NCBI RefSeq assembly: GCF_965200405.1
Contig: NZ_OZ241356.1
Coordinates: forward strand, 2,728,001-2,792,000
Source: Glacieibacterium sp965200405
GTDB taxonomy: Bacteria > Pseudomonadota > Alphaproteobacteria > Sphingomonadales > Sphingomonadaceae
Length of the DNA: 64,000 nt
Direction of reading: 5' to 3'
A program made the position numbers and the translations under genes. Positions 24,751 to 33,616 of this stretch are shown piece by piece. The notes under the pieces were generated by a model. That model saw only the letters and a list, made by a program, of their open reading frames with translations. It made no database searches and had not been told where the DNA came from. Within the stretch, counting starts at the first letter, position 1; each line of letters starts with the position of its first letter.

Positions 24751-26676
24751 TTAACGGATCGGAAGTTCGAAGGGGCCGGCTGGCAGGCCGGAGGCGTCGG
24801 ACAGGTTGCAGAGCGGACTGTCGCCCCAGCAGAATCGCACTCGTACCGGGCGAACCGCGCCGGCGTCGAGCACCACATCGCCGGTGCCGCCGATCCGCGC
24901 CGCAACGTAGCGGCACGAGCCCGTCGCCGCGCCGCAGAGCTCGAATGCCGTCGGGCTGCCGCTGTAGGCGACAAGCCTGCCGTCCACGTCGCTGAAGCGG
25001 ACGGTAACGCTTCTGCCAGAGAGCATGGCGCGCTCGCCGCGAGGACCGGTCTTCACCGGTGCCCGGTCGAACAGCCGTGCGGCGGTCTGCGCCAGCCGGC
25101 GGCCGACTTCCTGCTTCTTGGTCGGATGGATGTTGCCGGGATCGCCGATGTCGGTGGTGACGGTATAATCGGCATAGGCGTCGGCCAGCGCCGTCCGCCG
25201 CTGCGCCTCGCGGATGTCGGCCATTTCGGACTCGCCGGGCTGGATGGGCCGCGGACCAAAATTGGGCAGTTGGACAATGATGAAGGGCAGGCCGGCGCCG
25301 AAGCGTTGCCGCCAGTCAGCCATCATGGCCGTCAGGTTGCGCTGGTAATCGCCAGCAAAGTGAACGTCGGACTCGCCTTGGTACCAGACGGCACCCTTGA
25401 AGCCGTAGGTCCCGATCGGCGCGATCATGCCGTTGTAGATCACCGATGCGCCGTGCGCGGGGCCCCAGGGCAGCTGCGGGGCGATCGTCCTGGCCGGCAT
25501 CTGTGCGTAGCGCCACGGACCGGCCAACGGCACCGCGCTGCCGTCCGCCAGGCGGATCGCCCGCCCGGTCGCGGGGCCGGTCAGTCCGCAGTTGCGCCAG
25601 CTGCAGAATATGTTGGTGACCACTGTGTTGACCCCGGCGTGCAGGACGCCGCCCGGTACGGCGTGGCGCGCCCGCGGCAGCCAGGACGTGCCGCCGACAC
25701 CCTTGCCATTGACCCAGCTCTGGTCTTCCTCGTTGACGACACCGAGGTCGAGGACGGCGGGTTGCGCGGCCTGTTCGGCAGTCAGCGTGACCTCGGTGCG
25801 CAGCCACATCTGCCCGGTGAAGCCATCGGGTGACGAGCCGTTCCATAGCGCCCAAGCGCCGAGCTTGTCGGGTGCCGTCGCCCAACTCCGCGCGTCGAAG
25901 CCCGGCTGCCACGGCTCGCCGCCCAGCAGCTTCAGCCCGTGCCACCAGCGTTCCCAGACGACGCTCCAGCCGCGGTCGGCAGCCTCGGGCTGGGTCCGGC
26001 GCAGTGCGAGCAGGTCGAGATTATCGCCTTCCAGCTTTGCGGCGCGCAGACCCGGCTCGCTGACCCACGCCCGCACCCGGCTGCCGCCCCAGGCCGCGAC
26101 CACCAAGCCGATCGGCGCATCGACCGTTTTCTTGCGTTCGCGCGCAAAGAAATAGCAGCTGGCCGAGAACGATCCGACTGTTTCCGGCGCGGCGGGTACC
26201 CATTTCACCGGCTTGGCGAAGCTGTCGAGTGGGTCGAGGCTGTCCTTGGTGGCAATCGCCATCGAGCGGATGCCGCCGTCGCGCGCCGCATTGATGTCGG
26301 CTTGCGCCCCTTCCGAGCTGCGCACGTCGAATGCCATGTTCGACTGTCCGCTGCACAGATAAACGTCGCCGATCAGCACGTCCTCTGCGACCTGGGTTTC
26401 GCCGGACGACGTCTGCGCCTGCAGTCGATAGGGGCCACCGGCAGGCAACTTCGGCAAGGCAAGCTGCCAGTGCCCGCGCTGATCGGCACGCGCGCGGGCG
26501 GTGCCGGACCCCAGGGTCACGGTGACCTCGGTACCTGCCGCCGCGTCGCCATAGACCTTGATCGGCGCGTCGCGCTGCAGGACGGCGTGATCCTGGAACA
26601 TCGGATGCAGCAAGGGCGCCGCCGCCAGCGGAGATGCACAAGCCAACGCCGCAAACGCCCAATAGCGCGTCTTCAT
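24751..26676 (-). CDS. Sialate O-acetylesterase-type (SASA) carbohydrate esterase
   Basis: The ATG at 26676 follows GGGGAGC and begins a signal peptide (YWAFAALACASPLAA). The 641-residue protein has the SASA plan. The nucleophile block is DVYLCSGQSNMAF near residue 110, and the second part of the catalytic domain carries AVWYQGESDVHF. The closing His is in GNIHPTKKQEVG. Between these an inserted beta-sandwich (WLRTEVTLTAEQ to SWVNGKGVGGTSW) is typical of sialate O-acetylesterases. Related bacterial enzymes remove acetyl groups from pectin, xylan or sialic acid. With GH3 next door, a plant hemicellulose or pectin acetyl ester seems the likely target. It should be periplasmic or surface-exposed. 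Confidence 0.85.
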   Translation of the reverse strand: MKTRYWAFAALACASPLAAAPLLHPMFQDHAVLQRDAPIKVYGDAAAGTEVTVTLGSGTARARADQRGHWQLALPKLPAGGPYRLQAQTSSGETQVAEDVLIGDVYLCSGQSNMAFDVRSSEGAQADINAARDGGIRSMAIATKDSLDPLDSFAKPVKWVPAAPETVGSFSASCYFFARERKKTVDAPIGLVVAAWGGSRVRAWVSEPGLRAAKLEGDNLDLLALRRTQPEAADRGWSVVWERWWHGLKLLGGEPWQPGFDARSWATAPDKLGAWALWNGSSPDGFTGQMWLRTEVTLTAEQAAQPAVLDLGVVNEEDQSWVNGKGVGGTSWLPRARHAVPGGVLHAGVNTVVTNIFCSWRNCGLTGPATGRAIRLADGSAVPLAGPWRYAQMPARTIAPQLPWGPAHGASVIYNGMIAPIGTYGFKGAVWYQGESDVHFAGDYQRNLTAMMADWRQRFGAGLPFIIVQLPNFGPRPIQPGESEMADIREAQRRTALADAYADYTVTTDIGDPGNIHPTKKQEVGRRLAQTAARLFDRAPVKTGPRGERAMLSGRSVTVRFSDVDGRLVAYSGSPTAFELCGAATGSCRYVAARIGGTGDVVLDAGAVRPVRVRFCWGDSPLCNLSDASGLPAGPFELPIR

Positions 26677-26762
26677 CGATCTGCTCCCCGGCCGGTTTTC
26701 CGGCCTTGTCCGTGATGATTGCGCGATCGTCGTGCTGGTTGAAAGACGACCGGCCCGCTTCG

Positions 26763-29408
26763 CTATTTCGGCAGCATCACCGTGCCTGCTGCCTTGAACG
26801 TTGCAGACTGGGTCGGCACGCCGGTGTCGGGCTGGCCGGAGCCGACGCTGACCCGGTAGCTCCCCGGCACAACGCGGCGCATGCCGTCCGTCGAAACACT
26901 GCTGAGGTCGCGCGGCTGCATGTCGAAGGTTAGCGTCCACTGCTCGCCGGGCTTGAGCGACACCCGCTGGAAACCGCGCAACGCGATCCGCGGTACGCCC
27001 GGCACGTCGGGGAAGTTCAGGTAAAGCTGCGCAACCTCGTCGCCGGCGTGCTGGCCCGTGTTGCTGACCTGGGTCGTGACCCGCACTCCGTGCGCCGGAT
27101 CGCCGGCCAGCGGCTGCACGGTCGGCGCGGTGTAAGCAAAGCTCGTGTAGCTCAGCCCGTGTCCGAACGGATAGACCGGCGCCTTGGCGAAGTAACGATA
27201 GGTCCGGCCCTTCATCTCGTAATTGTCGAAAGGCGGCAGATCCTCGATGCTGCGGTAAAAGGTCAGCGGCAGGCGTCCGGAGGGATTGGTCTTGCCCGAC
27301 AGGACGTTAGCGATTGCCAGCCCGCCTGCCTGGCCCGGGTACCAGGCTTCGACGATTGCCGACGCGTTGGCCTTGGCCCAGGCGAGATTGATCGCGCTGC
27401 CGTTCATCAGCACGACGACTAGCGGCTTGCCCAACGCCTTCGCTTTCTCCAGCAGCGCCCGCTGGTCCGCCGGCAATTCGAGCGAAGTCTTGTCGCCGCC
27501 CGAGAAGCCCTCGACTTGCACCGGCATCTCCTCGCCCTCGAGGTCGGACGTCAGCCCAACCACCGCGACGACGACGTCGGCATTGGCGACGCCTGCTGCC
27601 AGATCGGTGTCGAGATTGGTCGAGATGCGTTTCCAGAACATCGCGGTCGCGGCCGGCGTGCTGCCGCCTTCCGCCTGGAACTCTAGCGGATAGAGCTGGC
27701 CCTTCTCGAGCTTGACATCGGTCAGTTGAAGCGGCTCGGCCCATTTCGAATAGCTCGACGCCGATATCGCCGGCTTGCCGCCGACCGTCAGCGCGCCTTT
27801 CAGCGCAGTGACCGCGATGCGGTAGGTGCCAGTTTCCGGGGCGACGAGCGAGCCCGTCCACACGACCTTGTACTTGTCGGAAACCTGTTTGTATTCGCCG
27901 GCCCGCGACGTCAGGTTGGTCTCCGTACGGGTCAGCACTGGCTTGGCCGGATAGCCGCCGCCGGGTAACGCGTTGTAATACTGCGCGCGCAGTCCGGCCT
28001 TGCCGTTCGGGCCGACAAAGGCGCTGTCGGGCACCGGGTCGCCATCGGTGATCGAGGCGGTGAACGGCACGACGCTGAGCCGCGCCCCCGGCATCGCGCT
28101 GCGCAGCCCGTCGAGCACCGAGACCGGAGTGCCGGTCCGCGCCGATGAGTAGTTGCCGCGCAGTACCCGCGTCGCATCCGCCAGCGGCCCGATCACCGCG
28201 ATGCGGGTTGCGGGCTTGAACGGCAGTACGCCGTCGTTCTTGAGAAGCACCAGGCTTTCCGATGCCGCCTTCAGGGTTCGTGCCTGTGCGTCAGCCGTGC
28301 CGATGGCGCTGACCGGTACCATCGAGACTTGCCGCGCCGACAGGCCGGGCAGGTCGCCATTTCGGAAGCGAGCGGAGAACAGCCGGACCAGTGCGCGGTC
28401 GAGGTCCTGCTCGCTCATCAGGCCGCGCGCCACGGCTTCCTTGTAGCGCTCGCCAAGGTTGGTCGCGCCGCCCAGCGTCCCGGTATGACACTCGTTGTCG
28501 ACGCCGGCGGTGATCGCCGAGGCGACGCCCGCTGCAGCGTCGGGCGCGTATTTGTGATGCTCCGAGATATCGACGACCGCGTCGCAGTCCGAAACGACAT
28601 AGCCTTTGAAACCCCAGGCGTCGCGCAGATGCTCCTTGAGCAGCAGGTTGCTGTTGCACGCCGGCTGGCCGTCGATGCGGTTGTAGGCGCACATGATCGA
28701 GTTGGCCTTGCCGTCGACGATCGCGGCGCGGAATGCCGGCAGGTAGGTGTCCTCCAGGTCGTGGCGCGAGACGAAGATATCGGCGACATGCCGGGTCGAC
28801 TCCGGGCCGCTATGGACCGCGAAATGCTTGGGGGTGGCGATCACGTCTGGCAGATCGGGGTTGGTCCCCTGGACGCCGGTGACGAACGCCACGCCGAGCT
28901 GCGCGGTCAGATACGGGTCTTCGCCATAGGTTTCCTGGCCACGGCCCCAGCGCGGGTCGCGAAAGATGTTTATGTTGGGCGACCAGGTGTCGAGCCCGGT
29001 GCCGATCTTGCCCAGCTTGCCGGTCTGCCGGCCTAGTGTGTGGAGTGCCCGAACTTCGGTGCTGATCGTTCCCGCCACTTCGTGCAGCAGTGGCGCGTCG
29101 AAGGTCGCCGCCGGCCCGATCGGCTCGGGAAAATTCGTGGTCGGCACCGTCCCGATCGCGCCATGCAGCGACTCCGTCCACCAGTTATAGGCGGGGATGT
29201 TCAGGCGGGGGATCGCCGGCGCGACGTTGACGAGCTGCGCGATCTTCTCGTCGAGCGTCAGCTTGGCGACGACGGCGCCGGCAAGCTGCTCCGCCTCGAC
29301 GCGCACCGCGCCCGTGCCGTTGGCCGGCGCGACCTGCGCCGTGGCGGCAGCCAGGACGCTGCTTGCCGCCAACAGGCACTTGAGAACGCCGGTCGCTGTT
29401 CGTGTCAC
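26763..29408 (-). CDS. Glycoside hydrolase family 3 (beta-xylosidase/glucosidase type) with PA14 insert
   Basis: The 881-residue protein starts with a signal peptide (VLKCLLAASSVLAAATAQV). The GH3 N-terminal barrel carries NWWTESLHG, KHFAVHSG near 194 and the nucleophile Asp 274 in VVSDCDA, a form typical of beta-xylosidases and arabinosidases. The second domain (ESLVLLKNDGVLPF onward) is interrupted by a PA14 module at about 470-600 (GLRAQYYNALPGGGY to YPLEFQAEGG). A fibronectin III-like tail ends in YRVSVGSGQPD. It releases single sugars from oligosaccharides. It lies 44 bases after the FadR-type regulator gene and just before the acetylesterase, forming part of a hemicellulose-use operon. 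Confidence 0.92.
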   Translation of the reverse strand: MTRTATGVLKCLLAASSVLAAATAQVAPANGTGAVRVEAEQLAGAVVAKLTLDEKIAQLVNVAPAIPRLNIPAYNWWTESLHGAIGTVPTTNFPEPIGPAATFDAPLLHEVAGTISTEVRALHTLGRQTGKLGKIGTGLDTWSPNINIFRDPRWGRGQETYGEDPYLTAQLGVAFVTGVQGTNPDLPDVIATPKHFAVHSGPESTRHVADIFVSRHDLEDTYLPAFRAAIVDGKANSIMCAYNRIDGQPACNSNLLLKEHLRDAWGFKGYVVSDCDAVVDISEHHKYAPDAAAGVASAITAGVDNECHTGTLGGATNLGERYKEAVARGLMSEQDLDRALVRLFSARFRNGDLPGLSARQVSMVPVSAIGTADAQARTLKAASESLVLLKNDGVLPFKPATRIAVIGPLADATRVLRGNYSSARTGTPVSVLDGLRSAMPGARLSVVPFTASITDGDPVPDSAFVGPNGKAGLRAQYYNALPGGGYPAKPVLTRTETNLTSRAGEYKQVSDKYKVVWTGSLVAPETGTYRIAVTALKGALTVGGKPAISASSYSKWAEPLQLTDVKLEKGQLYPLEFQAEGGSTPAATAMFWKRISTNLDTDLAAGVANADVVVAVVGLTSDLEGEEMPVQVEGFSGGDKTSLELPADQRALLEKAKALGKPLVVVLMNGSAINLAWAKANASAIVEAWYPGQAGGLAIANVLSGKTNPSGRLPLTFYRSIEDLPPFDNYEMKGRTYRYFAKAPVYPFGHGLSYTSFAYTAPTVQPLAGDPAHGVRVTTQVSNTGQHAGDEVAQLYLNFPDVPGVPRIALRGFQRVSLKPGEQWTLTFDMQPRDLSSVSTDGMRRVVPGSYRVSVGSGQPDTGVPTQSATFKAAGTVMLPK

Positions 29409-29452
29409 TATTCACTCTCCCCAGATATCTTCGATGTCGTGTTTCGGCAGCG

Positions 29453-30304
29453 CTATCCGGTCGGGGCGGCTCGCGTCCGTCGCTTGATCGGCTTGGCTTT
29501 TCCCGATCGGCTGCCCAGCGCCTCGCGCGTGACCTGCAGCGCGTTCTCGACCAGGATCCGCATCTCGCGGCTGGCAACTTCGACGTCGCCGGCGACAATC
29601 GCATCGAACACCCGCACATGCTCGGGCAGCGAGTCACGCGGCAGCTTGCCCATGCGTTGCTTGTATTGCGTCGTCCAACTGACCACCGCCTCGATCGAGA
29701 CGCTGAGCACGGCGAGAGCGTCGTTGCGCGTCGCCCTCAGGATCGTGTTGTGGAACAGGCGATCGGCCCGCCGGCCTTCCTCGGTCGCCAACGTGTGGCG
29801 CTTCATCAAAGCCAGCGCTTCCGACATCTGCAGCAATTCCTCGTCGCTGCGCCTCGTGGCGGCCAGGCCGGCGGCTGCGGGTTCGACGATCAGGCGCAGT
29901 TCGAACAGGCTGCGGACCAGCTGCTCGTCGGGGTCGCCTGAAAACGCCCAGGCGAGCACGTCGGGATCGAGCAGGTTCCAGCGATCGCGCGGCAGCACCC
30001 GGGTGCCGGTCTTGGGCCGGCTCGCAACCAATCCTTTGGCGGTGAGCACCTGCATCGCCTCGCGATAGGCACTGCGCGAAACCTGCAATGCTTCGGAAAA
30101 GGCGATCTCACCAGGCAGCACGTCGCCCGGCGCAAACTCCCCCGACAGGATCGAGACACCGAGCTTGAAGGCGATCGCGCCGCGCGGCCGCCGGGTCGTT
30201 CCGCGGCCTGTCGCCGGGGCAGGGGGGCCGCCACCCTCGGAAACGAGCGCGACGACATCTTCATCCGATGCCGTGCTGCCTGTTTCGTGTCCGCCTACAT
30301 CCAC
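29453..30304 (-). CDS. GntR-family transcriptional regulator, FadR subfamily
   Basis: The 283-residue protein has a winged-helix domain at about 45-105 (AIAFKLGVSILSGEFAPGD, then FSEALQVSRSAYREAMQVL, and GLVASRPKTGTRVLPR) followed by an FCD effector domain (LFELRLIVEPAAAGLAA, RRADRLFHNTILRA, LPEHVRVFDAI with a metal-ligand His). FCD regulators bind sugar acids or other carboxylates, commonly hexuronates or galactonate, and act as repressors released by the ligand. The gene lies inside the operon it probably controls, 27 bases after the esterase. The first 40 residues are a disordered extension. Confidence 0.88.
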   Translation of the reverse strand: MDVGGHETGSTASDEDVVALVSEGGGPPAPATGRGTTRRPRGAIAFKLGVSILSGEFAPGDVLPGEIAFSEALQVSRSAYREAMQVLTAKGLVASRPKTGTRVLPRDRWNLLDPDVLAWAFSGDPDEQLVRSLFELRLIVEPAAAGLAATRRSDEELLQMSEALALMKRHTLATEEGRRADRLFHNTILRATRNDALAVLSVSIEAVVSWTTQYKQRMGKLPRDSLPEHVRVFDAIVAGDVEVASREMRILVENALQVTREALGSRSGKAKPIKRRTRAAPTG

Positions 30305-30331
30305 CTTCGGTCTCCCCCCGCGTCGGGCGCC

Positions 30332-31402
30332 TCAGCGTTGTGCTCGAGGCGCCAGATTCTTGCTAAAGAAGGGGATAACATTGTTTTGAAAACGGAAAGC
30401 CACATTGCTGACGTGCGTGCCCGGGTAGATCTCAAAAGCGTTGGCGATGCCGTAGCTGTCGAGCACCTCGTGCAGCTTGCCGGCATCGACCTTGAGGCCG
30501 TCCTGATCGCCGACGTCGATGGCGATGGCGCGGTATTGGCGCAGGTTGCCGACGTACTGATCGACGAAGGACAGAGGCGCATTGGCTGCCCATTTCGCCA
30601 GCACATCGGGCTGCACCGCGCCGTTCTTCACCGGCAGGTCGAGGTACAGCGGCGGGTTCTTGGGGTTCGGCGACCAGGCGGCTGCACTGGCGAGCTGGGC
30701 TCGCAGCATGAACGGTAGCTTGGCCGAGTCCGCGGGTGTCTTCACCGCTTCGAGCGGTGCCAGTGCTACCGGGTCCATTTGGCCGGCAGGACGCGCCGAC
30801 AGGCAGCACGGGCTCATCATGTAGATCGCGCCGAACATCTCGGGGTGGCGCATGCCGATGCGAGCGGTGCCATAGCCGCCCATCGAATGGCCGGCCAGCC
30901 CGCGGCTCAGCCGATCGGGAATCGTCCGATAGTGCGTGTCGATGTAGCGGACGAGGTCACGGGCGATGAACGTTTCGAAATCGCCTGTGGTCGGCGACAT
31001 CGAGTACATCGAGCCGTTGTGGATCGTCTTGGAGTCCGGGAAGACGATGATCATGTCGGCCGCGCCCTGGGCAAATGCGCCCTCTATGGTCTGCGGCACA
31101 TGGATCTCCTTGCTCCACTGATCTGCGCCGATCGAGTAACCGTGCAAGGCGTAGACGACCGGGTATCGCTTGCGCGGGTTAACCGCATAACCGGGCGGCA
31201 GCGCGACCAGCACGTCGCGTTCGGCGGTCTCGCCCTCTAGGTTGCCGAAGATGGTCGGCGCATGAACCTTGATGCGCTCGATGGTGACCGGCTTTGCCCC
31301 GGCGACGACCGGCGGCGTGTTGGTGCCGGTTTGCGCCAGCAAGGGCGCGCTTGTCGCCAGCAGCGCGATTGTGAGTACGCGCCGCAGAAAGTCGCCGGTC
31401 AT
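30332..31402 (-). CDS. Exported esterase of the CE1/esterase D type
   Basis: The 356-residue protein begins with a signal peptide (VLTIALLATSAPLLAQ). Its PF00756-type fold shows RYPVVYALHGYSIGADQW near residue 85, the nucleophile elbow GLAGHSMGGYG near 175, the acid Asp in IDVGDQDGLKV and the catalytic His in YPGTHVSNV. This group includes feruloyl and acetylxylan esterases and S-formylglutathione hydrolase; the signal peptide and neighbours favour a plant cell wall ester. It is the first gene of the minus-strand operon running to 22256, and its promoter region is shared with the divergent FAH-family gene. Confidence 0.85.
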   Translation of the reverse strand: MTGDFLRRVLTIALLATSAPLLAQTGTNTPPVVAGAKPVTIERIKVHAPTIFGNLEGETAERDVLVALPPGYAVNPRKRYPVVYALHGYSIGADQWSKEIHVPQTIEGAFAQGAADMIIVFPDSKTIHNGSMYSMSPTTGDFETFIARDLVRYIDTHYRTIPDRLSRGLAGHSMGGYGTARIGMRHPEMFGAIYMMSPCCLSARPAGQMDPVALAPLEAVKTPADSAKLPFMLRAQLASAAAWSPNPKNPPLYLDLPVKNGAVQPDVLAKWAANAPLSFVDQYVGNLRQYRAIAIDVGDQDGLKVDAGKLHEVLDSYGIANAFEIYPGTHVSNVAFRFQNNVIPFFSKNLAPRAQR

Positions 31403-31476
31403 GCAATTCCCCCTCTGTTGTCGCGGATGTCTGGCGCATCCGGTTTCGACGATCCCAAGAGCGCCAGCCTAAGCCC

Positions 31477-31506
31477 TGACGACGGACGTCGTCAATATGT
31501 CCGACA
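31477..31506. promoter_or_regulatory. Candidate operators between divergent esterase and FAH genes
   Basis: The 200-base divergent gap contains two dyads. TGACGACG and CGTCGTCA (31477-31484 and 31487-31494) form an eight-base palindrome around a two-base centre. TGTC-C-GACA (31498-31506) follows four bases later. The second has the odd-centred shape of FCD-type GntR operators, and the FadR-type gene is in the adjacent operon. The assignment is inferred, not shown. Confidence 0.45.
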
Positions 31507-31605
31507 TTTGGCTTGCCGAGAGTTTCACAGGCGCTCTATGGGCCGTCAGTCGGTCGCAATGGCGCGGTCTAAATGCAAGCGTTTGGGTTTGACGAGGAGA
31601 ACAGC

Positions 31606-32586
31606 GTGCATCTTCTGCAATATGTGCAGGACGGCGGAGCGCGAGCCGTCGCAGTCCGCGACGACAGCAACGCCTGGAGGGTGGAGGGCGTCGAGACGAT
31701 CCTGGCGCTGGCGCAGCACGCCCTGAAGCATGGCCTCTCGCTGGCCGACGCCGCCTGGCAGGCGAGGGGCGAGGTGCTGGACCTTGCAGCTCTGGTTGCG
31801 GCTGGACGGTTGCTGGCTCCGATCGACCACCCCGATACCGCGCATTGCCTGTTGACCGGCACCGGCCTGACGCATCTCGGTTCAGCGGAGGGGCGCGACA
31901 AGATGCACAAGGCGGCGGCATCGGGCGACACCACCGATTCGATGCGGATGTTCCTGATGGGTGTCGAAGGCGGCAAGCCCGTGGACGGCGAAGTCGGGGC
32001 GCAGCCGGAATGGTTCTACAAGGGCGACGGGTCGGGCTTGGTCGGACCATATGACGACATTTCGATGCCGGACTTCGCCATCGACGGCAGCGAGGAGCCT
32101 GAGATAGCGGGCATCTACCTGATCGATGCGGACAGCACGCCGCGGCGGTTGGGCTTCACGCTTGCCAACGAGTTCTCCGATCATATCACTGAGCGCGGCA
32201 ATTATCTGTGGCTCGCGCATTCGAAGCTGCGGTCCGCCGCGCTGGGGCCGGAGTTACTGCTTGGCGCGCTGCCCGACGACGTTCGTGGCACCAGCCGGAT
32301 CCTGCGCGACGGCAAGCCGATCTGGGAAAAGCCGTTCCTGACCGGGGAGGCCAACATGTCCCACAGCATTGACAACCTCGAGGCGCATCACTTCAAATAT
32401 TCACAGTTTCGCCGGCCCGGCGACATTCATGTGCATTTTTTTGGTACCGCTACCTTATCGTTCGCGGATGGTATCGTAACGGAGCCCGGCGACGAGTTCG
32501 AAATCGCTGCAGCGCCATTCTCGCTGCCATTGCGCAATCGCCTGACTCGATCGTCGGTGGACGCGGTCAAGGTCGTCCCGCTCTAG
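31606..32586 (+). CDS. Fumarylacetoacetate hydrolase family protein, GguC/AraD1-like
   Basis: The start is GTG 31606, placed seven bases after a GAGGAG ribosome site; an upstream ATG at 31573 has none. The 326-residue protein has the FAH-fold catalytic motifs: LTGTGLTHLGSA, EPEIAGIYLIDAD, ANEFSDHITERGNYLWLAHSKL with acidic metal ligands, and EANMSHSIDNLEAHHFKY. This variant, with its long N-terminal part, is the GguC/AraD1-like group found in sugar-acid operons, where FAH enzymes act as 2-keto-3-deoxy sugar acid dehydratases, hydrolases or aldolases. It lacks a signal peptide, so it processes the imported acid in the cytoplasm. It is divergent from the esterase-GntR-GH3 operon. Confidence 0.8.
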   Translation: MHLLQYVQDGGARAVAVRDDSNAWRVEGVETILALAQHALKHGLSLADAAWQARGEVLDLAALVAAGRLLAPIDHPDTAHCLLTGTGLTHLGSAEGRDKMHKAAASGDTTDSMRMFLMGVEGGKPVDGEVGAQPEWFYKGDGSGLVGPYDDISMPDFAIDGSEEPEIAGIYLIDADSTPRRLGFTLANEFSDHITERGNYLWLAHSKLRSAALGPELLLGALPDDVRGTSRILRDGKPIWEKPFLTGEANMSHSIDNLEAHHFKYSQFRRPGDIHVHFFGTATLSFADGIVTEPGDEFEIAAAPFSLPLRNRLTRSSVDAVKVVPL

Positions 32587-32597
32587 ACGCCACGACT

Positions 32598-33611
32598 TCA
32601 GATATTGCGAAGCCGCTGCATCACACTGGCGCGGATCCGGCCATAATTGCCGTTCTTCAGGGCGCCGAGGATGCCGTGCCGCGCCTCTGGCAGATGCGCC
32701 AGCGGATGGCCCTCCGGTCGAAAGACATAATGGTCGAAGAACGCCCGCCAGGCCGCTCGCTCATGCTCCGGCCTTTCGGCGATTGCGATCATCGCCAGCA
32801 GCATCGTCGTGTACGGCGCATCTGGCCCGGAAGCGAAGCCGTCCCACCAGTAATTGACGAGGACATTGAACGGCGCCAGCGCCTCGACTTGGTGCCACCA
32901 CAGCTTTGGCAGATAGAGCGCATCACCTGGAAGAAGTTCTACCTCGATCGCCTCGCCGCGCAGCGCTTCGAACCTTGGATAGCGAGGATCACCCGGCGGC
33001 GATCCGACGGCGAGGCTGTTTGGTTGCCCGGCCATGGTCTTGTCGATCGGACCGACGTAGAGGTCGCCGATCGCCTGGGGTGGATAGAGGGTAAAACGCC
33101 GCTGGCCCGCAACCACGCAGGCGATGTTGTCGAACGTATCGAAATGACAGGCGACCTGCGAAGCGGAGCCGAGCCAGATGCGGGGCGCGGCCGTCGAGGG
33201 CGGAATGTCCAGCGGGTTCGATCGCGAAAAGCCCGACAGGAATTCGTCCGCGGTTACTGAGCCCATATAGACGGAGCGGACCGGTGCGGCAGGCGGATCG
33301 ACAATCTGCTTAATGACGTCGGAGACGCTCATCTTCTCACGCGTGAAGTTGAAGCCGTCCGGACCGTCGCCGTAGTTGTATCGTCCAGCAATTTCAGCGG
33401 GTCCGACGAAGGCCTCGGCTTTCGTCCCAGTGTCCATGGCGCGCAGGTAGTCGAAGATCGACGCGTCTGACTCGAGAGCGGCAGTCACGACGGGCCAGCT
33501 GGCGCAGAGGCCGCGCAGAACGACCGGCTGACCGCCGGCGGCGACGGTGGACTCGAACTCCTCCTTGCCGGCAATAGCGGCCGCCTCGATCTCTCCGATC
33601 TTCTTCGCCAC
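32598..33611 (-). CDS. Cupin-like/JmjC-type 2-oxoglutarate iron oxygenase
   Basis: The GTG at 33611 lies just after the sapC stop with a GAGG site, giving 337 residues. It has the cupin_8/JmjC layout: GGQPVVLRGLCASWPVV near 30, the iron motif HFDTFDN (His-x-Asp) near 160 and the distal His in PKLWWHQVEAL, with RRFTLYPP supplying the 2-oxoglutarate side. Proteins of this type recur with SapC-like proteins and tryptophan-halogenase-like genes beside TonB receptors in sphingomonads and Caulobacter. They are thought to modify a surface or transport component, but the substrate is unknown. No halogenase-like gene is present here. Confidence 0.82.
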   Translation of the reverse strand: MAKKIGEIEAAAIAGKEEFESTVAAGGQPVVLRGLCASWPVVTAALESDASIFDYLRAMDTGTKAEAFVGPAEIAGRYNYGDGPDGFNFTREKMSVSDVIKQIVDPPAAPVRSVYMGSVTADEFLSGFSRSNPLDIPPSTAAPRIWLGSASQVACHFDTFDNIACVVAGQRRFTLYPPQAIGDLYVGPIDKTMAGQPNSLAVGSPPGDPRYPRFEALRGEAIEVELLPGDALYLPKLWWHQVEALAPFNVLVNYWWDGFASGPDAPYTTMLLAMIAIAERPEHERAAWRAFFDHYVFRPEGHPLAHLPEARHGILGALKNGNYGRIRASVMQRLRNI

Positions 33612-33616
33612 CGTCC

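Noticed and set aside
26690..26705. GGCCGG-TTTT-CCGGCC hairpin upstream of the acetylesterase gene
   Set aside because: The stem is only six bases, lies within the ribosome-site leader and has no T-run; it is too weak to call as a terminator.
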